A stretch of DNA of 64,000 nt from Firmicutes bacterium UBA1739 (lineage in GTDB: Bacteria > Bacillota > Clostridia > Peptostreptococcales > Anaerovoracaceae): the NCBI GenBank assembly GCA_002315385.1, contig DCHZ01000003.1:1-64000 (forward strand), written 5' to 3'. Within the stretch, counting starts at the first letter, position 1. The number at the start of each line of letters is the position of its first letter. The notes under the pieces were generated by a model. That model searched no databases. It saw only the letters and a program-made list of their open reading frames with translations, and was not told the origin of the DNA. Below are positions 8,511 to 17,363 of this stretch, piece after piece. A program made the position numbers and the translations under genes.

Positions 8511-8723
8511 TCAGTTTCTGCTCCTTATCAGTTTTACGCATTTCATGCATACATATTTTTCTTTAAATGCAATAATATTGTTGTGCCCGCGGCAGATTGC
8601 ACAGGATACATAATACGGACGTGAATCCTCGCAAACCTTTCCGGTAAGTTCAGAGACTTCCGGTAATTCAGGGTACCGGAATCTGTCTGAAGCTGAAGAT
8701 TCAGTCGTTTTAATTTTTTTCAT
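8511..8723 (-). CDS. Small two-CxxC protein, possible zinc ribbon, function unknown
   Basis: From the ATG at 8723, which has GGAGG seven bases upstream, the product is 70 residues. The C-terminal half has CAICRG and CMKC, separated by about 17 residues, a spacing that suggests a small zinc ribbon or treble-clef fold. The N-terminal half is charged and probably flexible. A longer frame upstream (to 8768) lacks a ribosome site and overlaps the promoter. It is the first gene of the unit that includes the ThrE-type exporter; a regulatory or RNA-binding role is possible but not supported by recognisable homology. Confidence 0.65.
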   Translation of the reverse strand: MKKIKTTESSASDRFRYPELPEVSELTGKVCEDSRPYYVSCAICRGHNNIIAFKEKYVCMKCVKLIRSRN

Positions 8724-8755
8724 ATGACACCTCCGAAAAACTGTTATTGAGTTAC

Positions 8756-8784
8756 AATATAGATTCAATATCCGGCAGAGTCAA
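8756..8784 (-). promoter_or_regulatory. Sigma-A promoter for the small Cys protein-ThrE unit
   Basis: Minus-strand TTGACT (8784-8779) and TATATT (8761-8756) are 17 bases apart. The -10 box is 32 bases before the ATG at 8723. Confidence 0.75.
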
Positions 8785-8842
8785 TTTGCTGTGTAAAAAA
8801 AGTCGAAATCACGCCGTTTTTTGCATGTATACCGACGAGCTA

Positions 8843-10600
8843 TCACTCTTTTTTGTTTTCGGAGGATTCTTCCGGCAGACCGGGGTTTACATACAGTGTT
8901 CTGTTATGGTCAAAAATGACCATTCCGGGTTTGGCTCCGGCGGGTTTCCTTACATATTTTACTCTGGTGTAATCCACAGGCACGTTTTCGGACTGCCTGC
9001 CCTTGCTGTAATATGCGGCAACGGAGGCTGCTTCAAACAGTGCTTCGGAAGAAGGCTCACGCCCTTCGGTAAAAAGAATTACATGAGTACCGGGTATGTC
9101 CTTTGTGTGGAACCAGATATCTTTTGACGAAGCGGTCTTCAAAGTCAGAATATCGTTCTGTTTATTGTTTCTGCCCGCAAGAATCCTGAATCCGTCAGAT
9201 GTTATATGCTCGTGGGCCGGTGAAGCCTTTATTTTTTCTTTTCCGGAACCGGATTTCTTTCTGATATATCCTGAAGCCGACATTTCGTTTCTTATTTCAT
9301 CCACATCCGAAAACTCAGTGGCATCTTCCAGCAGCTGCCTTATAGATTCCAGGTAAACAATTTCGTTTTCGGTTTCTTTAAGCTGAATATCCTTTTCAAC
9401 AAGAGCTGTTTTCATTTTATTATATTTTTTATAATACTTCTGACCGTTCTCGGAAGGGGACAGTCTGGGATCAAGGGTTATGCTGACCTCTTCATTATTA
9501 TAGTAGTTCAGCAGCTTTACCAATGCGGAACCGGTCTTTATTGCATGAATATTCGCAAAAATCAGTTCGCCCTTCAGCCTGAAAATGTCGGAATCTCCGG
9601 CCTGAAGAATATCCTCAAGAAGCCGGGATTTCTTCAGATAAAGCTTATCAAGTGCCGAGTTAATGGTTTTGTTCAAATCAGAGGATTTCTGACGAATCCT
9701 GTTGGTTTCACGTTTTTCCGAATAATAATACTCTTCCGCTTCGCTGATACTGTCAAAAATGCTGCTGTGATATGAAAGAGAGTAATCTTTGTGGTCAAAG
9801 CAGTAATAATCCGCCGGAGAGCCTCCGTCATCTTTCCAGATTACCGGACTGAAGCTTCCGGATAATACTCTGTCAATGAAATATCTGTATGAGGCATACA
9901 GCCTGTCAATTTCCTGTTTCGACAGTGAAGTACTGTGAGAATCACCTGAAATGCCGGCATCCGCGCAGATAAGCGAAACGAAAAACGGGCTTACACCCAT
10001 GATTCTGCCGACTAATGCTCCGGATATTTTTTTATTTGATTCAGTAACCGCTTCGGAAAAGAAATCCCGACTTATCTGATTAAAAGGAACCTTATCCATA
10101 TCAGGTGGATAAATGTAAGTCATTCCCGGCAGAAGCTGTCTGTATCTGTTGACATCGAAGGAAACTCTTTTAATACTGTCGATTATTCTGCCGGTATCTC
10201 CGTCAGCAAGAGTAATATTACTGTGTTTTCCCATTATTTCAACAATGAGTTTTTTTGTTGCGGGATAACCGAGTTCGTTAAAAGCTTCTATATGAAACTC
10301 GATAATTCTTTCAGTGTCTTTCTGAATAACACCTTTAATTATTCCGCCCTGAAGATGTTTTCTCATGAGCATACAAAAAGCGGGAGGCTGAACAGGATTC
10401 GGCGGCATTTCACTGATCAGCTGGACTCTGGTGTCGGAGCTGTCTGCAGTCATAAATACCTTGTATTTTCCTTTGCCTCTGTGGACAGATAACACCAGTT
10501 CGTGGTGTTCGGGCTGATAGACCTTGTCAATTTTACCGCCCGATATAAGGGTGTTCAGTTCATATACTACATTAGCTGTTACTATTCCGTCAAAGGGCAT
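8843..10600 (-). CDS. rqcH: Rqc2/RqcH-type NFACT protein, ribosome quality control
   Basis: The protein (about 585 residues) has the order NFACT-N (starting MPFDGIVTANVVYEL), coiled coil (about 290-430) and NFACT-R near the end (KDIWFHTKDIPGTHVIL). It was earlier called fibronectin-binding protein FbpA. In Firmicutes, RqcH binds split 50S subunits that hold a stalled peptidyl-tRNA and adds alanine tails that mark the chain for degradation. I chose the ATG at 10600 because family members begin with M-(P/S)-FDG and AGGGA lies seven bases upstream. An in-frame ATG at 10645 with AGGAAAGG close by is an alternative that adds 15 residues. It is divergent from yicC and monocistronic. Confidence 0.9.
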   Translation of the reverse strand: MPFDGIVTANVVYELNTLISGGKIDKVYQPEHHELVLSVHRGKGKYKVFMTADSSDTRVQLISEMPPNPVQPPAFCMLMRKHLQGGIIKGVIQKDTERIIEFHIEAFNELGYPATKKLIVEIMGKHSNITLADGDTGRIIDSIKRVSFDVNRYRQLLPGMTYIYPPDMDKVPFNQISRDFFSEAVTESNKKISGALVGRIMGVSPFFVSLICADAGISGDSHSTSLSKQEIDRLYASYRYFIDRVLSGSFSPVIWKDDGGSPADYYCFDHKDYSLSYHSSIFDSISEAEEYYYSEKRETNRIRQKSSDLNKTINSALDKLYLKKSRLLEDILQAGDSDIFRLKGELIFANIHAIKTGSALVKLLNYYNNEEVSITLDPRLSPSENGQKYYKKYNKMKTALVEKDIQLKETENEIVYLESIRQLLEDATEFSDVDEIRNEMSASGYIRKKSGSGKEKIKASPAHEHITSDGFRILAGRNNKQNDILTLKTASSKDIWFHTKDIPGTHVILFTEGREPSSEALFEAASVAAYYSKGRQSENVPVDYTRVKYVRKPAGAKPGMVIFDHNRTLYVNPGLPEESSENKKE

Positions 10601-10690
10601 ATATATTCCCTGTGCAATGAATTCACAGTGAAATCCACCGCACATTTTCCTTTCCTGATTAATCGTACTGAGGATATTCTCATATATTTT

Positions 10691-10719
10691 ATTTTAATAA
10701 TTATTGTCGTCGAACGCAA
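10691..10719 (-). promoter_or_regulatory. Probable promoter for rqcH
   Basis: Minus-strand TTGCGT (10719-10714) and TAAAAT (10696-10691) are 17 bases apart, about 45-90 bases before the two candidate starts. Both possible ATGs lie downstream of it. Confidence 0.6.
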
Positions 10720-10771
10720 GGAAAAAGAGTTGGTACGAATAAAGAAATGGAGTGATTATTGATATTTTATA

Positions 10772-10780
10772 TGGTATAAT
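10772..10780 (+). promoter_or_regulatory. Extended -10 promoter for the yicC-gmk-rpoZ operon
   Basis: TGG precedes a perfect TATAAT at 10775-10780. It is 120 bases upstream of the yicC start, and no strong -35 is present. The leader between has no hairpin that I would call regulatory. Confidence 0.6.
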
Positions 10781-10903
10781 ACTGTAACCGACAAAAAATT
10801 CTGCACTTTATTCAATATTAGCCGCGATGTATAAGCAAACGGTATTTTTGAGATCCGAAGTGACAGTAACAGATAAAACAGTCTTTATTTGGGAGGTAAT
10901 GAA

Positions 10904-11788
10904 TTGATAAAAAGTATGACCGGCTTCGGCCGTGGTGAATATAATGACGGTAAACGGAACATAATAGCGGAAATAAAGTCTGTAAATCACAGATACTGCG
11001 ATATTTCAGTGAAAATGCCCAGGAGATACTCTTTTGCCGAGGATAAAATTAAATCTATAGTTAAAGAAACAGCGAAAAGAGGAAAGATAGAAGTTTCTGT
11101 TATCGTGGAAAGTATTGCCGAAGAGGATACAAATATTATGCTGAATACGGCTCTGGCAGGGCAGTATTACGAAAAGCTTACGGAACTCGGTAAGCTGTAC
11201 GGACTGCAGAATGAGATTTCGACAGAATATCTGGCAGGTCTTCCGGATGTACTTAAGGCTGTACCCAATGTTGAAGATGAAGATGAAATAATCAGGACTT
11301 TATCTGTTCCGGTCAGAGAAGCTGCTGTCAGTCATGATAAGATGCGTATTACGGAAGGTGCCAAGCTGGCCGAGGATATCCTTTACCGGGGAAATATTAT
11401 TCTGGATTATGTGAACAGGGTGGAGGAAGTCTCCGATAAGATTACCGCAGCCTATAAAGATAAGCTCAGGGAACGGATCAGAGAGCTGATTGATTCCGCA
11501 GTGGAGCTTCCGGAAGAAAGAATTATCACCGAAGCGGCAATTTTTGCGGACAAATCCAATGTTACGGAGGAACTGGTAAGACTGAGAAGTCATATAAAAC
11601 AGCTGGAGGACATTATTAATAAAAGCAGTCAGCCTGACGGAAAGAAGATGGATTTTATCGTTCAGGAAATGAACCGGGAGGCTAATACCACCGGATCCAA
11701 ATCAGCGGACATCGGAATAACCAATATTGTTGTGGAAATGAAGAGTGAGATTGAGAAAATAAGAGAACAGATTCAAAATATCGAGTAA
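10904..11788 (+). CDS. yicC: YicC-family endoribonuclease
   Basis: This 294-residue protein has the canonical start IKSMTGFGRGEY and the C-terminal DUF1732 region with FIVQEMNREANTTGSKSAD, a hallmark of the family. YicC proteins are metal-dependent endoribonucleases linked to stationary phase and mRNA turnover. It starts at TTG 10904: GGGAGGT lies seven bases upstream and the family always begins (M)IKSMTGFGRG. The frame open from 10889 would translate the ribosome site itself. It is the first gene of the classic yicC-gmk-rpoZ-priA order. The small gene remA (DUF370), usual between yicC and gmk in Firmicutes, is absent here: the 97-base gap has no reading frame for it. Confidence 0.93.
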   Translation: MIKSMTGFGRGEYNDGKRNIIAEIKSVNHRYCDISVKMPRRYSFAEDKIKSIVKETAKRGKIEVSVIVESIAEEDTNIMLNTALAGQYYEKLTELGKLYGLQNEISTEYLAGLPDVLKAVPNVEDEDEIIRTLSVPVREAAVSHDKMRITEGAKLAEDILYRGNIILDYVNRVEEVSDKITAAYKDKLRERIRELIDSAVELPEERIITEAAIFADKSNVTEELVRLRSHIKQLEDIINKSSQPDGKKMDFIVQEMNREANTTGSKSADIGITNIVVEMKSEIEKIREQIQNIE

Positions 11789-11885
11789 TGTATTGTAATT
11801 ATACCAATTCTGATGTATCATTATCAGATACATTTAATTACAGGAATTAATAATGAAGATAAAAACATGATTACGGAGGAGCTTT

Positions 11886-12518
11886 ATGCCGGGATTATTA
11901 ATTGTGCTGTCGGGTCCGTCGGCCGCCGGAAAAGGTACTGTCTGCAGACGTTTTGTTGAAGATACGAATACTGCATTATCTGTTTCCGCCACAACGAGGC
12001 TGCCCAGGGCGGGAGAAATCAACGGAAAAGATTATTTTTTCATGACGGAAGAAGAGTTTGTACGTATTATTGAAGAAGACGGATTCGTGGAGCATGTGGA
12101 AAATTTCGGTAAAAGATACGGAACTTTATACAGTCACGTGAAAGATAAACTGGAATCCGGAGAAGATATGATTCTGGAGATAGATGTGCAGGGAGGGGAA
12201 CTGATAAGGAAAAAATTCCCTCAGTGCGTTCTGATATTTCTGCTGCCGCCATCTTTGAAGGAACTTAGAAGACGGCTTGAAAGCAGAGGAACGGAATCGA
12301 AAGAGAATATAGAAACAAGGCTTGCAAAGTCTGTCGAAGAGATAGAGTGTATTACAAAATACGATTACTATATTGTAAATGAGGATGTGGAGCAGGCGGT
12401 AGAGGATATGAAGGCTATCGTTCGTGCCGGGCATCTGAAACTGAATACGGAAATTGCTGAGAGTATCATCAGCAGATATAACGAGGAGGAGAATAATAAT
12501 GCTGTATCCGGAAATTAA
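11886..12518 (+). CDS. gmk: Guanylate kinase
   Basis: This 210-residue protein has the P-loop GPSAAGKGT near residues 10-18, and the GMP-binding region with TTRLPRAGEINGKDYFF typical of the family. It phosphorylates GMP to GDP in the cytosol and is essential for GTP supply. The length is usual. GGAGGAGC lies just before the ATG. Its 3' end overlaps rpoZ by 20 bases, so gmk and omega subunit are translated together as in many Firmicutes. Confidence 0.96.
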   Translation: MPGLLIVLSGPSAAGKGTVCRRFVEDTNTALSVSATTRLPRAGEINGKDYFFMTEEEFVRIIEEDGFVEHVENFGKRYGTLYSHVKDKLESGEDMILEIDVQGGELIRKKFPQCVLIFLLPPSLKELRRRLESRGTESKENIETRLAKSVEEIECITKYDYYIVNEDVEQAVEDMKAIVRAGHLKLNTEIAESIISRYNEEENNNAVSGN

Positions 12519-12840
12519 CAAATTAAGAGATGTTGCTGGAAGCAGATATTTTCTGGTTTCAATGGCTTCCAAAAGAGCAAGGGATATTATAGACGGAAGA
12601 GAGAAGCTTGATGAATCAATTAACACAAATAAGCCGGTATCCATTGCCGCAGAGGAAATTGCGGAAAACCTTTTTACATATCATCAGATAGAAAGCATCG
12701 AGGAGACCGAAGAAACAGAAGCCCCGGCGGAAGAAACAGAAGCAGTCGAAGCCGGTGAAGAAGAAACATATACTCCTGATTACGGACAGGCAGAGGAAAA
12801 TCTCCCGGAGGAAACAGGAGAAAATCAGATTTATTTATAG
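12499..12840 (+). CDS. rpoZ: RNA polymerase omega subunit
   Basis: The 113-residue product begins MLYPEINKLRDVAGSRYFLV and contains SKRARDIIDG and NKPVSIAAEEI, the core omega fold that clamps the beta-prime C terminus. After about residue 62 it has an acidic, low-complexity tail rich in E, A and T that is longer than in model omegas. The start is the ATG at 12499, with GAGGAGGA at 12482-12489; an upstream in-frame ATG at 12454 lies deep inside gmk and lacks a ribosome site. It is followed by an intrinsic terminator-like hairpin before priA. Confidence 0.9.
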   Translation: MLYPEINKLRDVAGSRYFLVSMASKRARDIIDGREKLDESINTNKPVSIAAEEIAENLFTYHQIESIEETEETEAPAEETEAVEAGEEETYTPDYGQAEENLPEETGENQIYL

Positions 12841-12861
12841 AATAACAGCACATTACAGGAG

Positions 12862-12889
12862 TGAGCATCGCAGGACGGATGCTCATTTT
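12862..12889 (+). terminator. Hairpin with short T run between rpoZ and priA (attenuator-like)
   Basis: TGAGCATC (12862-12869) pairs perfectly with GATGCTCA (12878-12885) across an eight-base loop, followed by TTTTC. The short T run suggests partial termination rather than a full stop, which would lower priA expression relative to gmk-rpoZ. Confidence 0.6.
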
Positions 12890-12980
12890 CCGATTTATAT
12901 CAAAAGTGTCGAAAGTACAGTACCTGCCGTTTTATGGGAATGCCGGCGGGAACCGTATCAGCCGACACCCCGGAGGTAGT

Positions 12981-15191
12981 ATGAAATTAATTTCGGTGGC
13001 GATTGAAAATACAACAGTCGGAATGGACAGACTGTATACATATAAATGTACTGAAGATATCAGTGTGGGAGACTGCGTTTCTGTCCCTTTCGGAGCGGGA
13101 AACAAAAGGCGCACCGGATTTGTTTTCGACATCAACGAAAGTTCAGAGCTGGAAGAAGAAAAAATAAAACCGGCCTTTTTATCGGAAAAAGCGGTACTTA
13201 CGGAGGAAGCCGTACAATTATGCGTATTCCTTAAAGAAAAGTATTCATGCAGGTATATAGATGCGGTAAAATGCTTCATGCCTTCGGGATATTTTATGTA
13301 TGAAAACATTCTGAGTATTGCGGATGAAGAAAAAGCAAAGGATTTTGTATTAAATGAAAAATCTCCCAGAAGACAGAAGCAGCTTACGGAGATTCTCTTA
13401 AAATCGGGTCCTCAGAAGAAAAGTGTTCTGAAAAAAAACCATAATATTGACTATTCGGTAATGAAAGGTCTTGTGAACCGCGGAATCGCGGCGGCGGGCA
13501 GGATAGAAAAGAAACGTTTGCCTTACAGTAAGCTCCCGCCTCGGAAAGAAGGCTTTGACGTTCTTACCGGTGAACAGGAAAAAGCTTTTGCGGGAATCAG
13601 CGAAGCTGTTGAGGCAGGAAGCTTTAAAACTTTTCTTCTTCACGGGGTCACGGGAAGCGGAAAAACAAGGCTTTATATGGAAAGCGTGAGAAAAGCACTT
13701 GAAAAGGGACGGACCGCAATTATTCTTGTGCCGGAAATATCTTTGTCGATTCAGCTTATCGAACGATTTCGGGGAGAATTCGGCAGCGAGGACATTGCGG
13801 TAATTCACAGCAGGATTTCCGATGGAGAGAAGTATGACGAATGGATGAGGATAAAGCGTGGAGAAGTAAGAATCGTTCTCGGAGCGAGATCGGCGCTTTT
13901 TGCTCCACTTAATAATATAGGGGTAATTGTTCTGGACGAAGAACACGAATCTTCGTATAAGGCTGACAATTCTCCCAAATATGATACCCGTGAGGTTGCG
14001 GAGGAAAGAGCAAAACATAATAAGGCGGTAGTTATTCTGGGAAGCGCGACACCTTCGGTGACCACTTTTTATAAAAGTGAAACGGGAGAAATCGAAAGAC
14101 TGTCTTTGTTTAAAAGATATAATGCAACAGAACTGCCGAAAGTATTTGTTTCGGATATGAGGGAGGAGCTCAGACGGGGAAATAAGAATATTTTCAGTGT
14201 TAAGCTTTATGAAGAAATGAAGCGATGTCTCAGCGAAAGAAAGCAGATCATTCTCTTCCTTAACCGCAGAGGATATTCCTCCTTTGTTTCCTGCAGGGCC
14301 TGCGGATACGCGATGAAATGTCCGGAGTGCGGAGTGTCTATGGTATATCATAAGAATGAAAACCGCGTTGTATGCCATTACTGCGGAAGAACAGAGAAAA
14401 TGCCGGAGGTTTGCCCGGAATGCGGAAGCAGGTATATCAAAGATTTCGGGATAGGGACGGAAAAGGTTGAGGAAATCACAAAACGGCTTTTTCCGGAGGC
14501 TGTTGTGGACAGACTTGATCTTGATTCGGTTCGCAGAAAAGGCAGTGCCGAAAAAATTCTTTCAGATTTCAGAATGAAGAAAACAGACATTCTGGTGGGA
14601 ACCCAGCTGGTTGCAAAGGGACTGGATTTTGACGGAGTGGATTTAGTTGGAATTATCGCAGCCGATATTTCTCTTAACATTCCGGATTACAGGTCTTCCG
14701 AGAAGAGCTTTCAGCTGATAACTCAGGCCGCGGGAAGAGCGGGAAGAGGCGACAAGCGGGGAACCGTAGTTGTCCAGACATATTCTCCGGATCATTATGC
14801 AATAGAGGCTGCGGCCCGTCATGACTACAATGAATTTTACAGACAGGAGATTGCACTGCGCGGAGTTCTTTCGTATCCACCCTTCGGAAGTATATTTCAG
14901 GTTGTTTTTCTGGATGAATCCGAGGAAAAAGCAAAGGAATGTGCATGTGAATTTGCCGGAGAACTTAAGAAAAGAACCGTAGAATCCGAAAAATATCAGA
15001 TACTTGACCCGATACCTTCACATATTTTAAAAATTGGGGGTAGATATCGTTACAGAGTATTGATAAAATATAGTGATAGAGATGAATCGGAATGTATGAA
15101 AATCTTAGAAGAAACCGCGGCATTTCTGATGCAGGGCGGGTATAAAAGTTCATATATAGGTATTGAAGTCAATCCGTACAGTTTTGCGTAA
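12981..15191 (+). CDS. priA: Primosomal replication restart helicase PriA
   Basis: The 736-residue protein has an N-terminal fork-binding domain, a Walker A motif GVTGSGKT (222-229), a DEEH Walker B (in VLDEEHESSYK), four CxxC pairs forming the two-zinc module (CRACGYAMKCPEC ... CHYCG ... CPECGS), and helicase motifs V-VI (VAKGLDFDGV, TQAAGRAGRG). PriA reloads the replisome at stalled forks. The start is the ATG at 12981 with GGAGG seven bases upstream, giving MKLISVAIENTTVGMDRLYTY; the frame is open for 40 more residues upstream, but those run through the intergenic hairpin. coaBC, often between rpoZ and priA, is missing here. Confidence 0.96.
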   Translation: MKLISVAIENTTVGMDRLYTYKCTEDISVGDCVSVPFGAGNKRRTGFVFDINESSELEEEKIKPAFLSEKAVLTEEAVQLCVFLKEKYSCRYIDAVKCFMPSGYFMYENILSIADEEKAKDFVLNEKSPRRQKQLTEILLKSGPQKKSVLKKNHNIDYSVMKGLVNRGIAAAGRIEKKRLPYSKLPPRKEGFDVLTGEQEKAFAGISEAVEAGSFKTFLLHGVTGSGKTRLYMESVRKALEKGRTAIILVPEISLSIQLIERFRGEFGSEDIAVIHSRISDGEKYDEWMRIKRGEVRIVLGARSALFAPLNNIGVIVLDEEHESSYKADNSPKYDTREVAEERAKHNKAVVILGSATPSVTTFYKSETGEIERLSLFKRYNATELPKVFVSDMREELRRGNKNIFSVKLYEEMKRCLSERKQIILFLNRRGYSSFVSCRACGYAMKCPECGVSMVYHKNENRVVCHYCGRTEKMPEVCPECGSRYIKDFGIGTEKVEEITKRLFPEAVVDRLDLDSVRRKGSAEKILSDFRMKKTDILVGTQLVAKGLDFDGVDLVGIIAADISLNIPDYRSSEKSFQLITQAAGRAGRGDKRGTVVVQTYSPDHYAIEAAARHDYNEFYRQEIALRGVLSYPPFGSIFQVVFLDESEEKAKECACEFAGELKKRTVESEKYQILDPIPSHILKIGGRYRYRVLIKYSDRDESECMKILEETAAFLMQGGYKSSYIGIEVNPYSFA

Positions 15192-15203
15192 ATGGAGGAA
15201 ATT

Positions 15204-15680
15204 ATGGCAATAAGAAATGTATTGAGAGAAGGGGACGAAACCCTGAGAAAGAAATCAAGGGATATTACTGAAATTACAGATAGAATCAGAATTCTTCTGG
15301 ATGATATGGCTGAAACAATGTATGCCAATGACGGTGTCGGTCTGGCAGCTCCTCAGGTCGGAATTCTCAGAAAGGCTATAGTAATTGACGTAAGAGATCA
15401 TCACGGTCTGATTGAACTCATTAATCCTGTAATCACAGAAAGAAAAGGCTCTAAAGTTGACGATGAGGGATGTCTGAGCGTTCCCGGCGTTATTGCAAGA
15501 GTGGAAAGGCCTTATCAGGTAACGGTAAAAGGTCTGAACAGGGAAGGCGAAGAGGTTGAATACTATGCGGAGGATTTTCTTGCAAAGGCATTCTGCCATG
15601 AAATAGATCATCTTGACGGAATACTGTTTATTGATCATCCTCATGAATTAGTTGCCGACGAAGAAGAAGGAGAAGAATAA
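15204..15680 (+). CDS. def: Peptide deformylase
   Basis: This 158-residue protein has the three family motifs: [18 protein letters not shown] (metal-binding Cys) and HEIDHLDG (two metal-binding His and catalytic Glu). It removes the N-formyl group from new proteins. The start ATG at 15204 follows GGAGG by five bases; the upstream ATG at 15192 would translate this ribosome site. The gene starts 12 bases after priA and ends two bases before fmt, so the deformylase and formyltransferase are made together. Confidence 0.96.
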   Translation: MAIRNVLREGDETLRKKSRDITEITDRIRILLDDMAETMYANDGVGLAAPQVGILRKAIVIDVRDHHGLIELINPVITERKGSKVDDEGCLSVPGVIARVERPYQVTVKGLNREGEEVEYYAEDFLAKAFCHEIDHLDGILFIDHPHELVADEEEGEE

Positions 15681-15682
15681 TA

Positions 15683-16633
15683 ATGAAAATAATATTTATG
15701 GGTACTCCGGATTTTGCGGTGGAGCCGCTGAAAGCCATTGCGGCTGCGGGACATGATATTGTATGTGTCGTAACACAGCCTGACAAACCGAAAAACAGAG
15801 GAAAGAAAATGCAGCCTACACCGGTAAAGGCTGCAGCCGAATTACTGGGTATTACTGTTATTCAGCCGGAAAAGGTTAAGAATAACGAAGAGTTTCTGGA
15901 ATATATAAAGAGCCTTGATGCTGACATTGCGGTGGTGGCGGCATACGGACAGATTCTCCCGGTGGAAGTTCTTGAAACACCGAAATACGGAAGCATAAAC
16001 ATACATGCATCACTGCTTCCCAAGCTTCGGGGAGCCGCACCTATACAAAGAGCAATTCTCGAAGGGTATCTGTTCTCCGGAGTTACGATAATGAAAATGG
16101 AAGCAGGTCTCGATACGGGAGATATGATTACAAAAAAACTTGTTGAGATTACGGGTATGAATTCTGAAGAGCTTCATGACGAACTCATGTATATGGGTGC
16201 GGAGCTGGTGGTGGAGCTTCTGAAAAAGGTAGAAGCCGAAGGAGCCGATGCACTTAAAGGTGAGAAGCAGGACGACAGTAAAGCAACTTATGCAAAAATG
16301 ATCAGAAAAGAAGAAGGCCTGCTGAATTTCAACTGTCCGGCAAATGATGTTGCTCTCAGAATGAATGCCATGACACCATGGCCGTCGGCGTATACTTACT
16401 ATAAAGGGAGTCAGATTAAGCTTAGGGATCCCGAATGGTACGGTTCGGCAAGAGAATACCGCGAGCCCGGGACAATTCTGGAAGTCTCCAAAGACGGAGT
16501 TGTAATTCAGTGTAAGGGAGATCTTTTAAGAATACATTCGATTCAGATACCCGGCAAAAAATTTATGAATATTCGTGAGTTTATAAAAGGCAACACTCTT
16601 GAAGAAGGGGTTGTGCTTGGAACGGAGGAATAA
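15683..16633 (+). CDS. fmt: Methionyl-tRNA formyltransferase
   Basis: The 316-residue protein has the formyltransferase signature: HASLLPKLRGAAPIQRAIL, with the catalytic Asn/His/Asp set (SINIHASLLP and GLDTGDM), and a C-terminal OB-like domain that includes NAMTPWPSAYT. It uses 10-formyl-tetrahydrofolate to formylate initiator Met-tRNA. Length and layout are standard. Its TAA stop shares one base with the ATG of the next gene (16633), so the downstream membrane peptidase is translationally coupled. Confidence 0.96.
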   Translation: MKIIFMGTPDFAVEPLKAIAAAGHDIVCVVTQPDKPKNRGKKMQPTPVKAAAELLGITVIQPEKVKNNEEFLEYIKSLDADIAVVAAYGQILPVEVLETPKYGSINIHASLLPKLRGAAPIQRAILEGYLFSGVTIMKMEAGLDTGDMITKKLVEITGMNSEELHDELMYMGAELVVELLKKVEAEGADALKGEKQDDSKATYAKMIRKEEGLLNFNCPANDVALRMNAMTPWPSAYTYYKGSQIKLRDPEWYGSAREYREPGTILEVSKDGVVIQCKGDLLRIHSIQIPGKKFMNIREFIKGNTLEEGVVLGTEE

Positions 16634-17328
16634 TGACATATTATGGAATTGGCTGGTATTCATCAATAATTCTGCTGATACCTGCCCTGATTTTCACTTT
16701 GTATGCACAGTCAAAAGTAAAAAGCACTTACAGGGAGTATTCTCAGACAGGCTGCAGAAAAAGAATTACCGGAGCTCAGGCGGCGAGAAAAATGCTGGAT
16801 GCCAACGGACTGCAGCATGTAAATATTCTGATGTGCTCGGGGGAACTGACAGATCATTATCATCCCGGAAATCAGACCGTAAATCTGTCTGCAGGAGTGT
16901 ATAACGGCACTTCGATTGCCGCAATCGGGGTGGCATGTCATGAATGCGGTCATGCGGTACAGCATGCACGGCACTATGCTCCTCTCGGAATCAGAAACGC
17001 AATAGTACCGGTAACAAACTTTGCATCAAAACTGGCAATACCTCTGTTTTTAATAGGATTGATACTCGGGTTTGCCGGTCTTGAAATAATAGGTATTCTG
17101 TTTTACGGACTGGCTGTACTTTTTCAGGCAATCACCCTGCCTGTGGAATTCAATGCCAGCAGGCGTGCACTTCAGCAGATTACCGATGTCGGAATTGTGT
17201 ATGATGATGAAGTGGAAGGTGCCAAAAAGGTGCTGACCGCTGCAGCATTGACCTATGTGGCGGCTCTGTTTACTTCACTTATGCAGCTGTTCCGTCTTAT
17301 ACTGATAGCCCGCTCCAGAAATGACTGA
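16633..17328 (+). CDS. Membrane zinc metallopeptidase, YugP type
   Basis: This 231-residue membrane protein has an N-terminal membrane segment, the zinc motif HECGHAVQH in the middle, then three further hydrophobic segments. It belongs to the neutral zinc metallopeptidase 2 family (YugP of Bacillus). The substrate is not known. It sits between fmt and rsmB, as in many Firmicutes. Its ATG overlaps the fmt stop by one base. Confidence 0.88.
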   Translation: MTYYGIGWYSSIILLIPALIFTLYAQSKVKSTYREYSQTGCRKRITGAQAARKMLDANGLQHVNILMCSGELTDHYHPGNQTVNLSAGVYNGTSIAAIGVACHECGHAVQHARHYAPLGIRNAIVPVTNFASKLAIPLFLIGLILGFAGLEIIGILFYGLAVLFQAITLPVEFNASRRALQQITDVGIVYDDEVEGAKKVLTAAALTYVAALFTSLMQLFRLILIARSRND

Positions 17329-17363
17329 AACACGGGGGCAGAAATAAAAGGAAAAGGAAAACT

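Noticed and set aside
13398..14378. 326-codon open frame on the minus strand inside priA
   Set aside because: It lies fully opposite a clear priA with all helicase motifs, has no ribosome site and its translation shows no family pattern.
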